Source: Laccaria trichodermophora
Taxonomy: Eukaryota; Basidiomycota; Agaricomycetes; Agaricales; Hydnangiaceae
Length of the DNA stretch: 64,000 nt
Assembly: GCA_018417955.1 (NCBI GenBank)
Contig: JACTVC010000005.1
Coordinates: 1,178,001 to 1,242,000, forward strand
Reading direction: 5' to 3'
The position numbers and the translations under genes were made by a program. The notes under the pieces were generated by a model. The model was given only the letters and a program-made list of their open reading frames with translations, ran no database searches and was not told the DNA's origin. The first letter of the stretch is position 1. The number at the start of each line of letters is the position of its first letter. Positions 1 to 11,637 of the stretch are shown here, one piece after another.

Positions 1-66
1 TAATCCGTGCGAAGAAGTCTCTTTAACCGCTTGGAAGAAGCCTCTCGAGAGGACAAGTTTCTGCGA

Positions 67-1450
67 CTAAAAAATATGGGGGATGAACAATGCCCACTGG
101 ACAGTTTTGTACGCGAGAGGTGTAAGCGCTCGCAGCGAAGTGAACGCCTGGACGAGCAGCACCATCCGAGCCAATCCATAGAGGACGAATCCTGCAGCGA
201 TCGAGTACTCCACCGCCGACTGCCAGAGGCTTTCGAACAACGAGGAATATGAAATGCACAGTAGGGCATTAAGCAACGGCACACAAGTGACGATCAAGGA
301 TGCTGTCCGCCACAAGACACGTTCGACGTGCGAAGGGAAAGTAAATGCCCAGGCGATACAATGGATACTTCCAAAGACCACACCAAAGAAGGTACACACG
401 AATAGGATCCTTAATTCCCATTCCCATTCGCGGTCAAATTTGTGCGCGTAGTAAGTGGGGACGCGGCTGTTATCTTTGATGTCGTCAACTTGCGTTTGCC
501 ATGTCGCGGATAGGTTCTACAGCTGCGCGAATAGGGCGAAGAATTAAGGATAAAAGGATCCTGGGCCAAAATCCTTGCTTTTCGCTGTCCAACTTCCAGC
601 TATACTGCGAAGCAGATTCTGCTGGACCAGGAAACGAGGGTTGGGGAGTCTTCGTGGCCTCCTTGTTGACCACCTCTTCTGGCATGTAGCCGTCCATATC
701 ACTGTCAGCTCCTGCTGCCCAGGAAGGTGACCTACAACCGGCTTTGATTCCGTAGCCGCCTTCAAATATATGGTCACAGGACTCCGTACGTCGAGAGGCT
801 TGTGCCACCAGAAGAAATACATCACTCCGTTCAAAGCCGCAAACGCCAACGTTACGAGCTCAAGTTCTGTTATGACGAGCCCTTGCACTCCACGCGCGAT
901 GCATTGAATGATGAACCAAAACGTTTGGAATACCACCAAACTCTTAGAAAGCATGTCGCCCTTGCTCTTGTCCGCTATCTCTACTTCTGTGATAGAGGGA
1001 AAATCAATTTGTCCAGTCTCGAGCAAAACCTCGAATTCTTCTGGAGAAAGGACGCGAGGAGGGGTAATGTCCGTGCTGAGAAGCCTGAACCCTCCCATTT
1101 GGATGAAGAAACCGTGTTTTTGTCCATCCTAACCAGCCCTTGTAATTGAGAAGCGATTGAAGATTAGAGATGCCATACCCCTATCTTGGTACTTGTCCTT
1201 CAATTGCCTGGCACCAACCCATTGCCTCATCGCCCACAGGATAGTCATCTCTGGCGCGAGAATGGCATACGCCATCACCTGCAGCCGTCGTCGTGCAACA
1301 ATCCAGAAACTGTCCCCATCTGCAAGAATGTTAGGCTGCACAGCGAGCCAGGTACAGGCGATTATGGTGAAAAGGCAGCTCCAGACGATGTCCCGCGAAG
1401 ATCCACCAGCGTTGAAGATGATGGGACAATTATGAGCAACCTTCAGTCGA
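67..1450 (-). pseudogene. Broken copy of multi-spanning membrane protein gene (copy A)
   Basis: Direct, diverged copy of the gene at 5912-7416. Coding similarity runs from the segment CPIIFNAG (about 1425) to the shared C-terminus FIPHIF and stop at 67-69. Three lesions are visible against copy B. (1) The signal-peptide part of exon 1 is gone: an in-frame TAA lies upstream of CPIIFNAG near 1460. (2) A 13 nt deletion at about 708 (copy B has 13 extra bases between ACTGTCAG and CTCCTGCTG) shifts the frame, which then stops at 544. (3) A 5 nt deletion at about 491 turns MANANEVDD into MANAS-stop. The two deletions total 18 nt, so the last third (67-399) is back in the original frame. The upstream flank 1540-1615 also matches the flank of copy B. 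Read as a decayed tandem duplicate. Confidence 0.8.
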
Positions 1451-1986
1451 CCCTAATTCAGATTAATCTGGTTCGAGGCGGAGTTTTGATGGCTCCAAGT
1501 CGTTATGTAGATTCTTGTAGATTGCATTGAGGTGTTGAAATTACAATAGACCACGTTCGTTATTGGCAACGACGAGGTCGATGTTGATATGCGGTGGGAA
1601 GACGTGCCTGATACTAGACCGGTGACCGTTCTGTATATGAAGGTACTTACCTGCAATATCATATACAGGCTGGTCACGAGCCTAGATCTCTCTTGCTCTC
1701 AGGCCATCTCAGGCCCAGCTACCTTTTCTTCCACTTGCATGTGTTAGCTCCCTTCGACAAATCTATGACTCGCGTTCAGCGTAACGGGTTTGACATCGTT
1801 TTCAGCTACGATAATGGCAACATGTCCAGCTAATGTCAAAAGTCTGGCCAACCTCGGCCGATATAGCTTCCGGAACGCAAGGACAAAGTTCCAAACAATC
1901 TTTGAGGAAGCCACCTTGCACGATATTTCCGAGTCGCGATGGCTTACCAGTCCCATAGACAACATTGCAGATAATGTTATTACCCT
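1451..1986. other. Intergenic, no gene seen
   Basis: Contains the upstream flank shared by both membrane-protein copies (about 1540-1615, similar to 7625-7697). Between 1740 and 1986 short ORFs exist on both strands, but none resembles the expected C-terminus of the neighbouring Byr4-like gene. Nothing else is recognisable. Confidence 0.4.
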
Positions 1987-3560
1987 TTACGACATAGCAA
2001 CTGCAACGCCCAACCAAGCTTGGTCTCCAAATGTGCTTCTGCTACCAGCGCCGGCACCAGAAGACTCGAGACGAGAACGGGGGCGGGTGCTAGCGGTAGT
2101 GCTACCTGGGGACCCAGAGACAGAGGTAGAATGTGATTGAGTTGCCGAGAGCGAACGGAAAAGCAACCAATTCTGGTGTTGCTGGCTAGATCCGCTGGCC
2201 TTGTTTTGCGACTTTCGTTGAGATGTGGTGTGGTGTGGGGGAGTGGTGACCACTGTCGTCTGAGGATGAGGTCGGAGAGAGGAGGCTTGGCTCTCTGTTC
2301 TACAGCGGGGAGTGATATCCATCATCTCCGCGTCTTGTTGTTGATAATTCGCCTCAAAAGTCTATACCAACAAACGTCATTAGTCAAAAGGGAAAAATAT
2401 ATCTGCGAAAAACGAAACGTACCGGATCTACCAATCATAATCACCTCTGACGGAGTAGAACTACTCCCCCTTTCCCTCCTCCTCCTCACACCCCACCATT
2501 TCACGCTCCCAATACGACTGAACAATGTTGTGCCGCTACCGGGACTACCAGGACTCACAGGGCTATTACTGGCACTGCCAGGTTGATGGTGCATAGCAGG
2601 CGCGCGGGGGGGTACTATTTGCATAACAACATCTTCGCCTTCATTCTCATCCCCATCGGCAAAGACATCCCGCTCCCTCTCCAGTCCCTCACCCGCGTAA
2701 GTAAGCCCATCTCGATGGTGTTCCCACCAACACCATGCTGGCGGCTCTTCTTCCTCAAGCGTCTTCTCTCGCACTCGCGGTGTATAGGCGGGCTCGGTGG
2801 GCGGAGATACGTCAAGAATGTTATGGTTTGAGCAGAAGCAGGTGGGCGGGCAATTGTTGGGACGGAAAGGATGGAAGAAGTGGGGAACGCGGAAATGGCT
2901 GTAGGGTGTTTGCGTTGGAGTTTGAAGAAGGGAGGAGGAAGGGGAGTGGCAATGCGGGGACTGGAGGCGGGGGTGTTCCTTGCTGAGGTGGTATGTTGAG
3001 CCGGGAGAGAGCAATACCGCGAGTGTGTGCTGTGACGGTCTGGTCCTCCTCGTCTCTGTCGAATTCCAGATCGTCATCCTCAGAATCGGAGGTGCGAATC
3101 CCCGATTTTCGCTGGTGCTTGTTGGATGAAGACGGGAGTAGACGAAGAGGAGAAGGGCCCTTTTTAAATTCGTCCACGTCGTTGTCATCGTCCCAATTTT
3201 CGTGTTTCTGCTGCGAGAGTAGGCCTTGGCGAGCACGGTGTGCACTCTTCTCCGTCGTCGACCGAGAGTGGATTATATCGACACTCCCGGAACGACGAGA
3301 GGGTGTATCTGGGATGGTGTTCTTCTTGTCTCCAAGAATTTTCATAGGCGAATCGTTGGCGAGGCCATCGTTTCCCAGTCTGAGCTGGGCAACGACATCC
3401 GCGTATTATTGGCTTTCGCCGTTGATTTCTGGAACCCAAAGTCGTCGTCCCATTTTTGTGACGGGGCTGGAAATGGGGAATAGAGTAAGATATCGTCAGA
3501 TAAGATACGTCAAAGAGAATTAGACGCACCCGTTGCGTGATGCAGAGAGTTGTTCATCGT
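1987..3560 (-). CDS. Byr4/Bfa1-like cytokinesis/mitotic-exit regulator, reading frame broken
   Basis: Probable homologue of the agaricomycete Byr4-like proteins (scaffold half of the Byr4-Cdc16 GAP acting on the septation GTPase at the spindle pole body); the assignment is from memory of the family. Seen in order: an exon starting near 3558 (MNNSLHHATA, intron about 3469-3531) with QKWDDDFGFQ; ENWDDDNDVDEF; EDDDLEF and DQTVTAHTRG; PFPRSP; SPPIHRECERRRLRKKSR; LFSRIGSVKWWGVRRRR; SSSTPSEV; then an intron (about 2362-2422) and a Ser-rich tail ending at 1987. These blocks lie in different frames without plausible introns between them. The frame changes after PFPRSP (about 2880) and after RRLRKKSR (about 2745) are each repaired by one extra C in a C run; others are needed near 3345 and 2437. 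Pseudogene or sequence error. The long C-terminal region usual in the family is not found. Confidence 0.5.
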
Positions 3561-3860
3561 ATCGCGTGAACATACCTGGACTCTCTCTACGAGTCTACCA
3601 CCGAACGAAGAAGCTGGACTCGTTCATTTTGAGTAACCAGAGAGGAAGAGAGAGAGGGTTAGCAAAGAGTCGAAGTCATCGTTGCAGGTTAGGAGGAGAA
3701 ACATCCTTTGTTTGTCGAGTCAGCGCTGGCACTTCGCCCCCTCTGAGACATTCTTGTTATTTTCCATCATGCCTCCACGCTCATACCTACAAGCTGCCTC
3801 TCCTTTGATCCCCCTATCATTCAATTACATCGCCTGCCTGAAAGCACTGAACGTCACCCA

Positions 3861-4771
3861 ATGCCCTTAAGGACCATCTCTGTGGCCAGCGGTGTGTTCT
3901 CGAACGCTGTTGATGCCCAAAAATGTTTCGACGAAGCCGACCGGACCCTGTTGGCCCTCAGCACATCTGGCAAGATCGATGAATATCGTATTTTGTCTGT
4001 AGATGAAAATGGTGTACAGTTCGAACGCAAACTCCTCTACGTAGATGCATGTCAGCCTCATCATCCTTGCAATGTTATCTAATACAGTTCACAGAGTAAT
4101 GAGAAACTCAAAGCCGATAATAAGTCGCTGATTACAACAAATGACTCTCTTAAGCGTGAGATGCACGATGTTAAGGAGAGGCTGCGGCAGATCGAGGAGA
4201 GGCAGCGGGAGACGGACGACGCCGTCCTTCAATGGGAAATAGCTACAAAAGTGGTAGAAGGTCTCTTTTTCCCTTATGCCCTCCTTGGTCTGCTGACTCG
4301 CCCCCATAGCTTTTGGTTACCTGCTTTTAGATGAAAGCAGTGCCGTCTCCGAAACCTCAAAAGCAGAAATGGATAGGTACAGCATTGATAATAGTATGTT
4401 TGTATGCTCTCTCCTTTCACTCCCTTGCTTACCCTTATATTACAGTGACAGCGCTTCGCTCCCTGAGCCAACAACATCGCATACGCCCCAATACGCGCAC
4501 TCCTCAAACCACTGCTGCTTCAAAAATATACAATTCTATCCCGCTTTGCTACCGCCAAATCCTTGATTACCTTGCGCGCGAAAAGGCTGCCGTGTACTCA
4601 GTTAGGGCGGCTATAAGTCGCCCACAGGTGAAAAAGTCAGACATCTCGGTCTTTCTAGCTCCTTGTTTCCAGCAACAGAATGCCGCAACGGCGTTATTGC
4701 AATCAGTTCAAGACATGGAGGTCATAGATTCAGGGTCTGGGGAGTTGGTTCCTATGTTTGTCGAGGGCTGA
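3861..4771 (+). CDS. Coiled-coil protein of unknown function
   Basis: Spliced model of four exons, 3861-4040, 4095-4260, 4310-4393 and 4446-4771, joined in phase to give 251 aa. All three introns are 49-54 bp with GT...AG ends. Residues from about 61 to 120 (starting SNEKLKADNKSL, with REMHDVKERLRQIEERQRE) form a clear heptad-rich coiled coil; the C-terminal half is mixed and ends in MFVEG. No catalytic motif or membrane segment. I do not recognise the family; a small structural or complex-tethering protein is possible. The start at 3861 is the first ATG in the open frame. Another ATG at 3770 opens a different frame without a usable intron. The gene is divergent from the Byr4-like gene, with about 300 bp between them. 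Confidence 0.7.
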
Positions 4772-5911
4772 ATGCGAACTTGTCCCTGTATACATGGTGA
4801 CTATCCGGTTGACTTTTTTTTTTTGGTAATCCTTAGTTCTTTCCTACCTACATTGTATACCAACATAATACTAGACGACAGCTACCGTACCTTCTACCAA
4901 TCAATCAAAGCGGTGCAGCTTTGCACTCAAACACACTCTCTAGCTTTGGCGCATTGATGAGAACACTAAGTTTACGCCATTTTCGACAAGGGGCCAATGT
5001 TTGCCAATAGGGAGAGTCAACAATCCGATATCAGACTGAATCCAGAGCAAGGAAGAATAGAGTCACTTACAACTGCCCACCCACAGAGTCTGAGAAGTTG
5101 AAAAGCATCAAGTATACATTGAATCCATCGGGTGACCAGAGCTCCGAAAAGATGCGGTGATACAGAGGGTGAGAAATGCGCCGCGTAACTGGGGTGGTTG
5201 ACCTCAGCGCGGCGGCTGTGTTTAGCATGAGACAGTGAAGAACCTTCAGTTTCTACCAAATGTTGTCCATAAAGCTGTACCTTGATCTTGACACATCTAA
5301 TTGGATTTCCGGAGGAATGAGATGTGTAGGGAGGCGCGTAGAAGGAGGGCACGAACATGGTTGTTCAGCTGTAGAAGCGGATAGTGGATGAATGACCCAC
5401 AGGTGCTGCAGGTACAAAGTCCGTGAAACTGGCATGAGTGGACGGAGCAACTGTGAGTGCCAGTTCGAATCAGGGAGGACCAAGGACATAGTTAGACCAC
5501 AGATATCCACCAAGGGGCTGCCACCGGAAGATTCCGTAAAGTCGACGTCCCTCGCTGGGTACCACATTGAAATTACGCGCTTGCCCATCCAAACATTGAT
5601 GTGACTGTTTCAATCCTTCTACGAACTACGCGAGGTCAAGAATGGTCTTCTTCTTAACAATAAACTGCCGTCGGGGTCGAGTGTTGTTTGGGTCACTAAG
5701 GCTATCCCCAACAATATCACGCATTGATTTTCCTGTCTTCAATTCCAGGTAAGAGGACGTCAAGAAGGTTGCCTTCTTAATGTGGGGTGTCTGTCGACGG
5801 CATCCAATCTTTATTTTCACACCCGAGCTGTACGACGTTCGTTTGCGAGAATCCGTCTCGTGGCCATGAAATTCGTGGGAAGAAGTCTCTTTGATGGACA
5901 AGTTTCTGCGA
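4772..5911. other. Intergenic; possible unrecognised minus-strand exons
   Basis: Two overlapping minus-strand open frames (5253-5588, beginning MGKRVISMWYPARD, and 5017-5358) could be exons of a small gene, but I found no convincing splice pair and do not recognise the product. Minus-strand 5626-5911 is the 3' flank of the membrane-protein gene. A T-rich tract lies at 4814-4824. Confidence 0.25.
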
Positions 5912-7416
5912 CTAAAAAATATGGGGGATGAACAATGTCCACTGGACAGTCTCGTACGCGAGAGGTGTAAGCGCTCGCAGCGAAGTGAACGCCTGAACGA
6001 GCAGCACCATCCGAGCCAAACCATAGAGAACGAATCCAGCAGCGATCGAGTACTCCACCACCAACTGCCAGAGGCTTTCGAACAATGATGAATATAGGAT
6101 GCATAATAGGGCATTTAGCAACGGCACACAAGTGACGATCAAGGATGCTGTCCGCCACAAGATACGTTCGACATGCGAAGGGAAAGTGAATGCCCAGGCG
6201 ATACAGTGAATACTTCCAAAGACCACACCAAAGAAGGTACACACGAATAGGATCCTTAATTCCCATTCCCATTCGCGGTCAAACTTGTACGCGTAGTAAG
6301 TGGGAACGCGGCTGTTATCTTTGATGTCGTCAACTTCGTTTGCGTTTGCCATGTCCCGGATAGGTTCAACAGCTGCGCGAATAGGGCGAAGAATCAAGGA
6401 TAAAAGGACCCTGGGCCAAAGTCCTTGCTTTTCGCTGTCCGACTTCCAACTATACCGTGAAGCAGATTCTGCCGGACCAGAAAACGAGGGAGGAGATGTG
6501 TTTGTAGCCTTCTTGTTGACCACCTCTTCTGGCACGTAGCGGTCCAGATCACTGTCAGGGGATCTCAAGTTCTCCTGCTGCACAGGGAGGTGACCTACGA
6601 CCGGCTTTGATTTCGTGGCCGCCTTCAAATATATGGTCACAGGACTTCGAACGTCGAGAGGCTTGTGCCACCAGAAGAAATACATCACTCCGTTCAAAGC
6701 CGCAAACGCCAAAGTTACGAGCTCAAGTTCTGTTATGACGAGCCCTTGTACTCCACGCGCGATGCATTGAACGATAAACCAAAAGGTTTGGAATACCACC
6801 AAACTTTTAGCAAGCATGTCGCCCTTGCTCTTGTCCGCTATCTCTTCTTCTGTGATTGAGGGAAAATCAATTTGTCCAGTCTTGAGCAAAACCTCGAATT
6901 CTTCTGCAGAGAGTACGCGAGGAGGGGTAACGTCCGTGCTGAGAAGCCTGAACCCTCCCATTTGGATGAAGAAACCATGTGTTTTTGTCCATCCTAACCA
7001 GCCCTTGTAATTGAGAAGCGATTGAAGATTAGAGATGCCATACCCCTATCTTGGTACTTGTCCTTCAATTGCCGGGCACCAACCCATTGCCTTATCGCCC
7101 ACAGGATAGTCATCTCTGGCGCGAGAATGGCATACGCCATCACCTGCAGCCGTCGTCGTGCAACAATCCAGAAGCCGTCCCCATCTGCAGGGATGTTAGG
7201 GTGCACAGCGAGCCAGGTACAGGCGAATATGGTGAGAAGACAGCTCCAGACGATGTCCCAGATGGAGCGCGAAGAAGCACCAGCGTTGAAGATGATGGGA
7301 CAATCATAACTGGTGGAATCGATGGCGCGTGAGTTTACTGTGGTTAATGGCGCCGCGTTGACGTCTGGCGACTGCCTAAGGACAGAGAATGAAAGGATGA
7401 GGAAGATGGTTAACAT
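5912..7416 (-). CDS. Multi-spanning membrane protein, agaricomycete family (copy B, intact)
   Basis: Two exons, 7044-7416 and 5912-6993, with a 50 bp intron 6994-7043 joining YQDRG to WTKTHGFFIQMGGF; 484 aa. The family is common in Agaricomycetes and, as far as I know, has no assigned function. Visible: an N-terminal signal peptide (MLTIFLILSFSVL), the family motif IVWSCLLTIFACTWLAVHPNIP, a hydrophobic segment around AYAILAPEMTILWAIRQW, helices near VITELELVTLAFAALNG and VCTFFGVVFGSIHC, then several more to the C-terminus. An alternative ATG at 7467 lies upstream; 7416 was preferred because it begins directly at the signal peptide. A decayed copy lies 5.8 kb to the left in the same orientation. 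Confidence 0.8.
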
Positions 7417-7729
7417 GTGTCGAAGTGGTTTTGCTTCGAGGCGGGCTCGAAGGTGAGTGAATGGCAAGGTTCAAGGGTTTCTTTAGGCGACTAATGATTG
7501 CTTGAGATATGTACCACTCCACGTCAAGGCTGTAGTTGTCGAAGGATTTTGTCAGGCCATGCAAGGATTTGGGAACTCGGGAAAGTCGTGAGAGGTCGTT
7601 ATGTAGATGACTTTGAGGTGTTAAAATTACAATAGACCACGCTCGTTATTGGCAACGACGAGGTCGATGTTGAGGTACGGTGGGAAGAGGTGCCTGATAT
7701 CGTCGTGTCCATAATGAGACTTGGATATC
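7417..7729. promoter_or_regulatory. Divergent intergenic region between membrane protein and lipase genes
   Basis: About 310 bp between two start codons that face away from each other, so it should hold both promoters. The part at 7625-7697 is also found upstream of the broken copy A (1540-1615), showing that the duplication included promoter sequence. No specific operator was identified. Confidence 0.4.
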
Positions 7730-9285
7730 ATGCTCCCACTGCAAATCCTATTCATCATCTTCCTCCCAGCAGCAGCACCACGTCGACATCCATTTAATGA
7801 TCTCTCATTTCCTAACCACCACTTGCTTCAATCAGACGCATTTCCTGTTGTAGACACTATCTCTTTCACCCCGACCGCACCGTCATCCGTTTCCCCAACC
7901 ATTCCCCAGCTCAAGTCACGTCCGACGACCGTCTACCGGCCTGACTCTCTCGACGCCCTCCACCGATATCGGCTTCGATCTTTACACCACTCTCAGAGCC
8001 TGGTGGATCAATTACAATGGAACCCTACAGAAGTGCAAGGTCCCAATATAGAGGACCGACACACTCTTGCCCAGCTAGCACGCATGGCTGGCAACGCGTA
8101 TGCCCTTCCAGGTCAAAAGAATTGGTACGAGATTGACGAAGCATGGAATATGGTGAGTTTAACTTGAGTTAAGCAGCAGTTTCTCTTGTGACGAACCTAT
8201 GCTAGAGCTTTCCCTTTGGTTGGGAAGAGTCGGAGGGATTCAGAGGTCACGTATTCCTCTCTTCCGACAACTCCACCATCGTTCTTTCTATCAAGGGGAC
8301 CACCCTTCAAGGCCCAACGTCCAAGCTTGACAAATATAATGACAATCTGTACGTCCCATATCGCATATGTCCAATACGCATCTAAGCGGTCATTATTAGG
8401 CTCTTCTCGTGCTGCTGCGCACGAGTCGACCTTTCATGGATATTTCGCACCGTGTGCGATTGCTACGCTAAGAACTGGCGCTGCGACAGCAGATGCCTCA
8501 CTGATGCGCTCATCCAAGATAGTCTTTTCTATTCTATCGGAGTTGTGCGTGACCTTCCCTCTACTAAAATCTGTTTCACCATAAATCCCAAATAGAAACT
8601 GGTAGACGACCTTCTTCGCATCTACCCGGGCTCCAACGTGTGGCTAGTCGGACATTCCTTGGGAGGCGCCCTTGCCAGTCTGCTCGGCGCAACTTACGGT
8701 CTCCCAGCGGTCGCATTCGAATCTCCCGGCGAGCGTCTTGCAGCGAGCCGTCTCCACCTCCCGCTGCCCCCGCCTCCCCACAACGAATCTAACCTAACCT
8801 ATTCGGCCCTCGATCATCGGCCAATCGCCACCACTCATGTATACCACACCGCCGATCCCATACCACAAGGTGCATGTACAGGCTTCAATTCACCCTGTGC
8901 CCAAGCGGGCTATGCGCTGGAGACGCGCTGTCATCTGGGAAAGACTATTGTATTTGATACGGTTGGCAAATTGGGGTGGGCAGTCGACGTCCGGAAGCAT
9001 GTCATCCGTAATGTAGTTCTGGAGGTGTTGGAGAGAGATGAGGTCGAGTGGGGCGAGGATGAAGACGAAGACAGTTATTGGTGGCCTGGTAAACGGAAGG
9101 ACAAGGACACCAAGGCGAAGAAACCTGGGCCAAGAAGAGGAAGAGACGTCCCCCGGGCAAAGGTAGAGGAGAATTGTGTGGTCAGTGTCTAACTGGGCGA
9201 TTCATGACACCGTTTTTGACTTGACTGATAGGACTGTTACAAATGGAAATTTGGAGATTTCAAGGATAAACCTGTGGACTTGTAA
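7730..9285 (+). CDS. ATG15: Atg15-like vacuolar phospholipase (class 3 lipase)
   Basis: Five exons: 7730-8152, 8206-8348, 8400-8544, 8596-9180 and 9232-9285 (449 aa), all phases consistent. Atg15 is the membrane-anchored lipase that breaks autophagic and MVB vesicle membranes in the vacuole. Seen: an N-terminal hydrophobic anchor (MLPLQILFIIFL), SFPFGWEE, GTTLQGPTS, the Cys-rich block LLFSCCCARV...TVCDCY, the nucleophile motif GHSLGGALASLLG (Ser about residue 258), FESPGERLAA, HVYHTADPIPQGAC, and the Cys-terminated tail ENCVDCYKWKFGDF. The last exon is needed for this tail; without it the frame ends at 9192 with a wrong C-terminus. An acidic/Lys-rich insert precedes the tail. The start is the first ATG; the open frame extends three codons upstream to a TTG. 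Confidence 0.88.
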
Positions 9286-9698
9286 TTCAAGCTTTGAAGA
9301 CGGAATTTGTTGTAAGATAGATGCATATAGAACGCGTCATTCGTGGAGGCCCCATAAAACTTTGATTCTTGAGCCGATGGCTACTCTCCCATTCACTCAG
9401 GTGCGTGACGTTTCCTTCTTTCCTCTCATAGGTGACTAAAGCGATGAGGTTCAAAATTCGACATGCTGTGACATTGAACCATTGGATTAGGTTTCCGACG
9501 ATTGAAGTATGTTGTTTCTAATGTATGGTTGCTGAAGGTCATCTTCTTATTCTCTACCTCAGCCCAGGTTATTAAAGCGCTCCTCATTCCCTGCAATGTC
9601 CTCAAAGTTCGACACACAAATCTCAACTTACGGCTCAGACCAACTGGCATTAGTCTGAAGACTCAGAATTTGTTTCCCGTTTCCCTCATAATCAACAA
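9286..9698. other. Intergenic, nothing recognised
   Basis: No conserved coding segment or repeat was recognised here. The stretch between the lipase stop and the pseudogene is AT-rich with only short unrelated ORFs. Confidence 0.4.
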
Positions 9699-10143
9699 GT
9701 GTCGCTCTCCGCACTTGTTTTGCAACCCAACAATCAAGAATCTGACACGCCAAAATCCATTCTGGATCGGATAAATGACCGCGATAACTCTTACTGGGGG
9801 ATGAGTGGTCCTGACGTCCAGATAACTAAAAACCTTGTTCGCGCCTTTGACCAGGTCCCGAGGTATGCTGACTACTCTCGCACTTATCAGGTCTCATCGT
9901 TACGCACAGGTTTGGCTTTCGTAGTGGCTATCACGACTCTGAAGAAGCTATATGAATACACCTTCAAAATAATCGTGGACTCAATGATCAGACCAGAACG
10001 GTGTACCCTCCACGAATGGTCAGGGTACTTTAGAAGACCTTTTCTTTGACCATGGATGCGTCTCCGCCATGCGGTGGCTCATGAATATCATTCTAGGAGC
10101 GGGACCCCGACTTGGAAAGTGTGAAAGGGAATTTTGTTCGTAA
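9699..10143 (+). pseudogene. Truncated relic of the 30.4-31.2 kb small membrane protein gene
   Basis: The plus-strand translation resembles the second half of the protein encoded at 30394-31189: NDRDNSYWGM against NDRYSTYWGM, PDVQITKNLVRAF against PDIQINGNLIRAL, then LAFVVAITTLKKLYEYTFKIIV and TLHEWSG. Just after HEWSG (about 10024) a one-base shift is needed to continue as LEDLFFDHGCVSAM, matching WEDLVFDRGHVSVM of the intact gene. The N-terminal half and start codon are missing. A dispersed, truncated and frameshifted copy on the opposite strand, 20 kb from its relative. Confidence 0.7.
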
Positions 10144-10648
10144 AAGTTTCCCTGAACAATGTTGCCTTGAGTAAAGCCTGTTAAACATCCTTCAGCCCTC
10201 GACAAATGCTCATCTTTCATGGCTGTACACTAGTCACACAGTTGGAAGACATCAAGTCTGACGATAGCTGACCATCAAAGAGGACCTGAGCTCCAGTGTT
10301 GCTGTTTGACAGCAGGAGTCCGGTGGTCGACCACTCATCCTGGGCTTGTCATGGACCCTGGTTGGGGAACCATATAGCCGAAATTAGAATTCTGGAGTCT
10401 GGAGAGCCTAAGGCTCATGTCGTAGTCAGGAATTGTGGGGACTTTGTGAGTCAGAACTTCGTTATGTTTTCTGCATACCTCTAAAAGTTAATATATGACA
10501 AGATCAGTATGATGTAGCTAGTTCTAATCAACGGTTAGCAATGGAAGCTCGAGACAACATGGACAGTTCAACTTGAGCTCGACTTAATGGGCGCAACACA
10601 GAATCAAGCTAGATACAAGTACACGGATTTACAAAGGTCCACAAAAGT
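10144..10648. other. Intergenic, nothing recognised
   Basis: About 500 bp downstream of the pseudogene and of the convergent gene that ends at 10649. Probably 3' flanking sequence of both; no RNA gene, repeat or ORF of interest seen. Confidence 0.4.
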
Positions 10649-11470
10649 TCACGTCGACGTCGATTTTGGCCAAATGATGTTGGCGACTTCGATGCTGGTC
10701 ATGTCAGGCGCGTCTGCCTTCACATGCTCCAGAGTCTTTTGTAGAATCGCTGCTGCTTTTTCTCCCGCGTGCTGCCGCTGATCTTCCAACGCCTTCAACA
10801 CCTTTTGCCAAAACTCTTCCCCCTCTTTCTTTTCCTGCTCTGTCTGGCGCCACCGGCCTGCCAAGTATCTCCCTCCCAAACCCTGCCCCGCAAACCAGTC
10901 TCCCCCACCATGGATGTGCAACTTCAACCTTTGCCCACCTCCAAGCAGCTGAGCACAGGTTCCAATACGCATGCTGTCAGAAATCACGCATCCCGGCTCC
11001 AAATCGAGCCCGTCAAGGAATGAGTTCCAGGCCCAAGGAGAGTAGCCATATCCAAGCGCGTAGAGGCGTGCAGCCCCAAGAGTCGATGCGATCCAAACTT
11101 TATCATACCCATCTACTAAACCGTAATCGTCGTCTGGGTCTTCTTCTTGTATCGCATCGTTTGCTATTTCTGCCAGGTAATCCTCCGTCCACCAATAAGT
11201 TGCATCTGTTATGTCAGATGTGCACCAAAGCTTATTTGCCATGCTGAACACGGCGCGCCAGACAGCATCAATCGCTTCAGGCTTCAATGAGAAGTCAAGC
11301 TGACGGACAAAGTTGTAGAGTGCGATTTTCCGACTGTCGCCTTTGGGTAGTCCAGATACACCGCCTACTTCTTTCCCGTCGAGCAAATCCTTCAAACGCG
11401 ATGTAACAGTTTCTGGTGGATAGGGATCTGCGACCAAGGGTACGATCCAAGGATGAGGAGGTACCTCCAT
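10649..11470 (-). CDS. Conserved basidiomycete protein of unknown function
   Basis: Single-exon frame of 273 aa starting at the first real ATG (11470, MEVPPHPWIVP); the frame stays open upstream to a TTG at 11557. It resembles a family of soluble agaricomycete proteins I remember without a function: a DPYPPETV...LKDLLDGKE segment, then KIALYNFVRQLDFSLKPEAID, the aromatic motif TDATYWWTEDYLAEIAND, and a Gly-rich C-terminal part. No signal peptide, membrane helix or catalytic motif is evident. It lies tail-to-tail with the pseudogene on its left and in the same orientation as guanine deaminase on its right, with 167 bp between. Confidence 0.65.
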   Translation of the reverse strand: MEVPPHPWIVPLVADPYPPETVTSRLKDLLDGKEVGGVSGLPKGDSRKIALYNFVRQLDFSLKPEAIDAVWRAVFSMANKLWCTSDITDATYWWTEDYLAEIANDAIQEEDPDDDYGLVDGYDKVWIASTLGAARLYALGYGYSPWAWNSFLDGLDLEPGCVISDSMRIGTCAQLLGGGQRLKLHIHGGGDWFAGQGLGGRYLAGRWRQTEQEKKEGEEFWQKVLKALEDQRQHAGEKAAAILQKTLEHVKADAPDMTSIEVANIIWPKSTST

Positions 11471-11637
11471 TCTGCAAGAAGCTAGGTCTAAGACCTGTAT
11501 TGCATAGTATTTATTTGTAAGAAGTCGTGGTTGCTTTCCCTTGACTTTCCCGCACAACTAAATGAGCAACTTGAACTTGGACTTGAAATTATTATCTACT
11601 GCTAATTGAACATTACAAGGGACACATGGAAAAACAA

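Noticed and set aside
67..1341. Copy A as an intact gene with extra introns
   Set aside because: The 13 and 5 nt gaps against copy B are plain deletions without splice signals, and the signal-peptide region is preceded by an in-frame stop.
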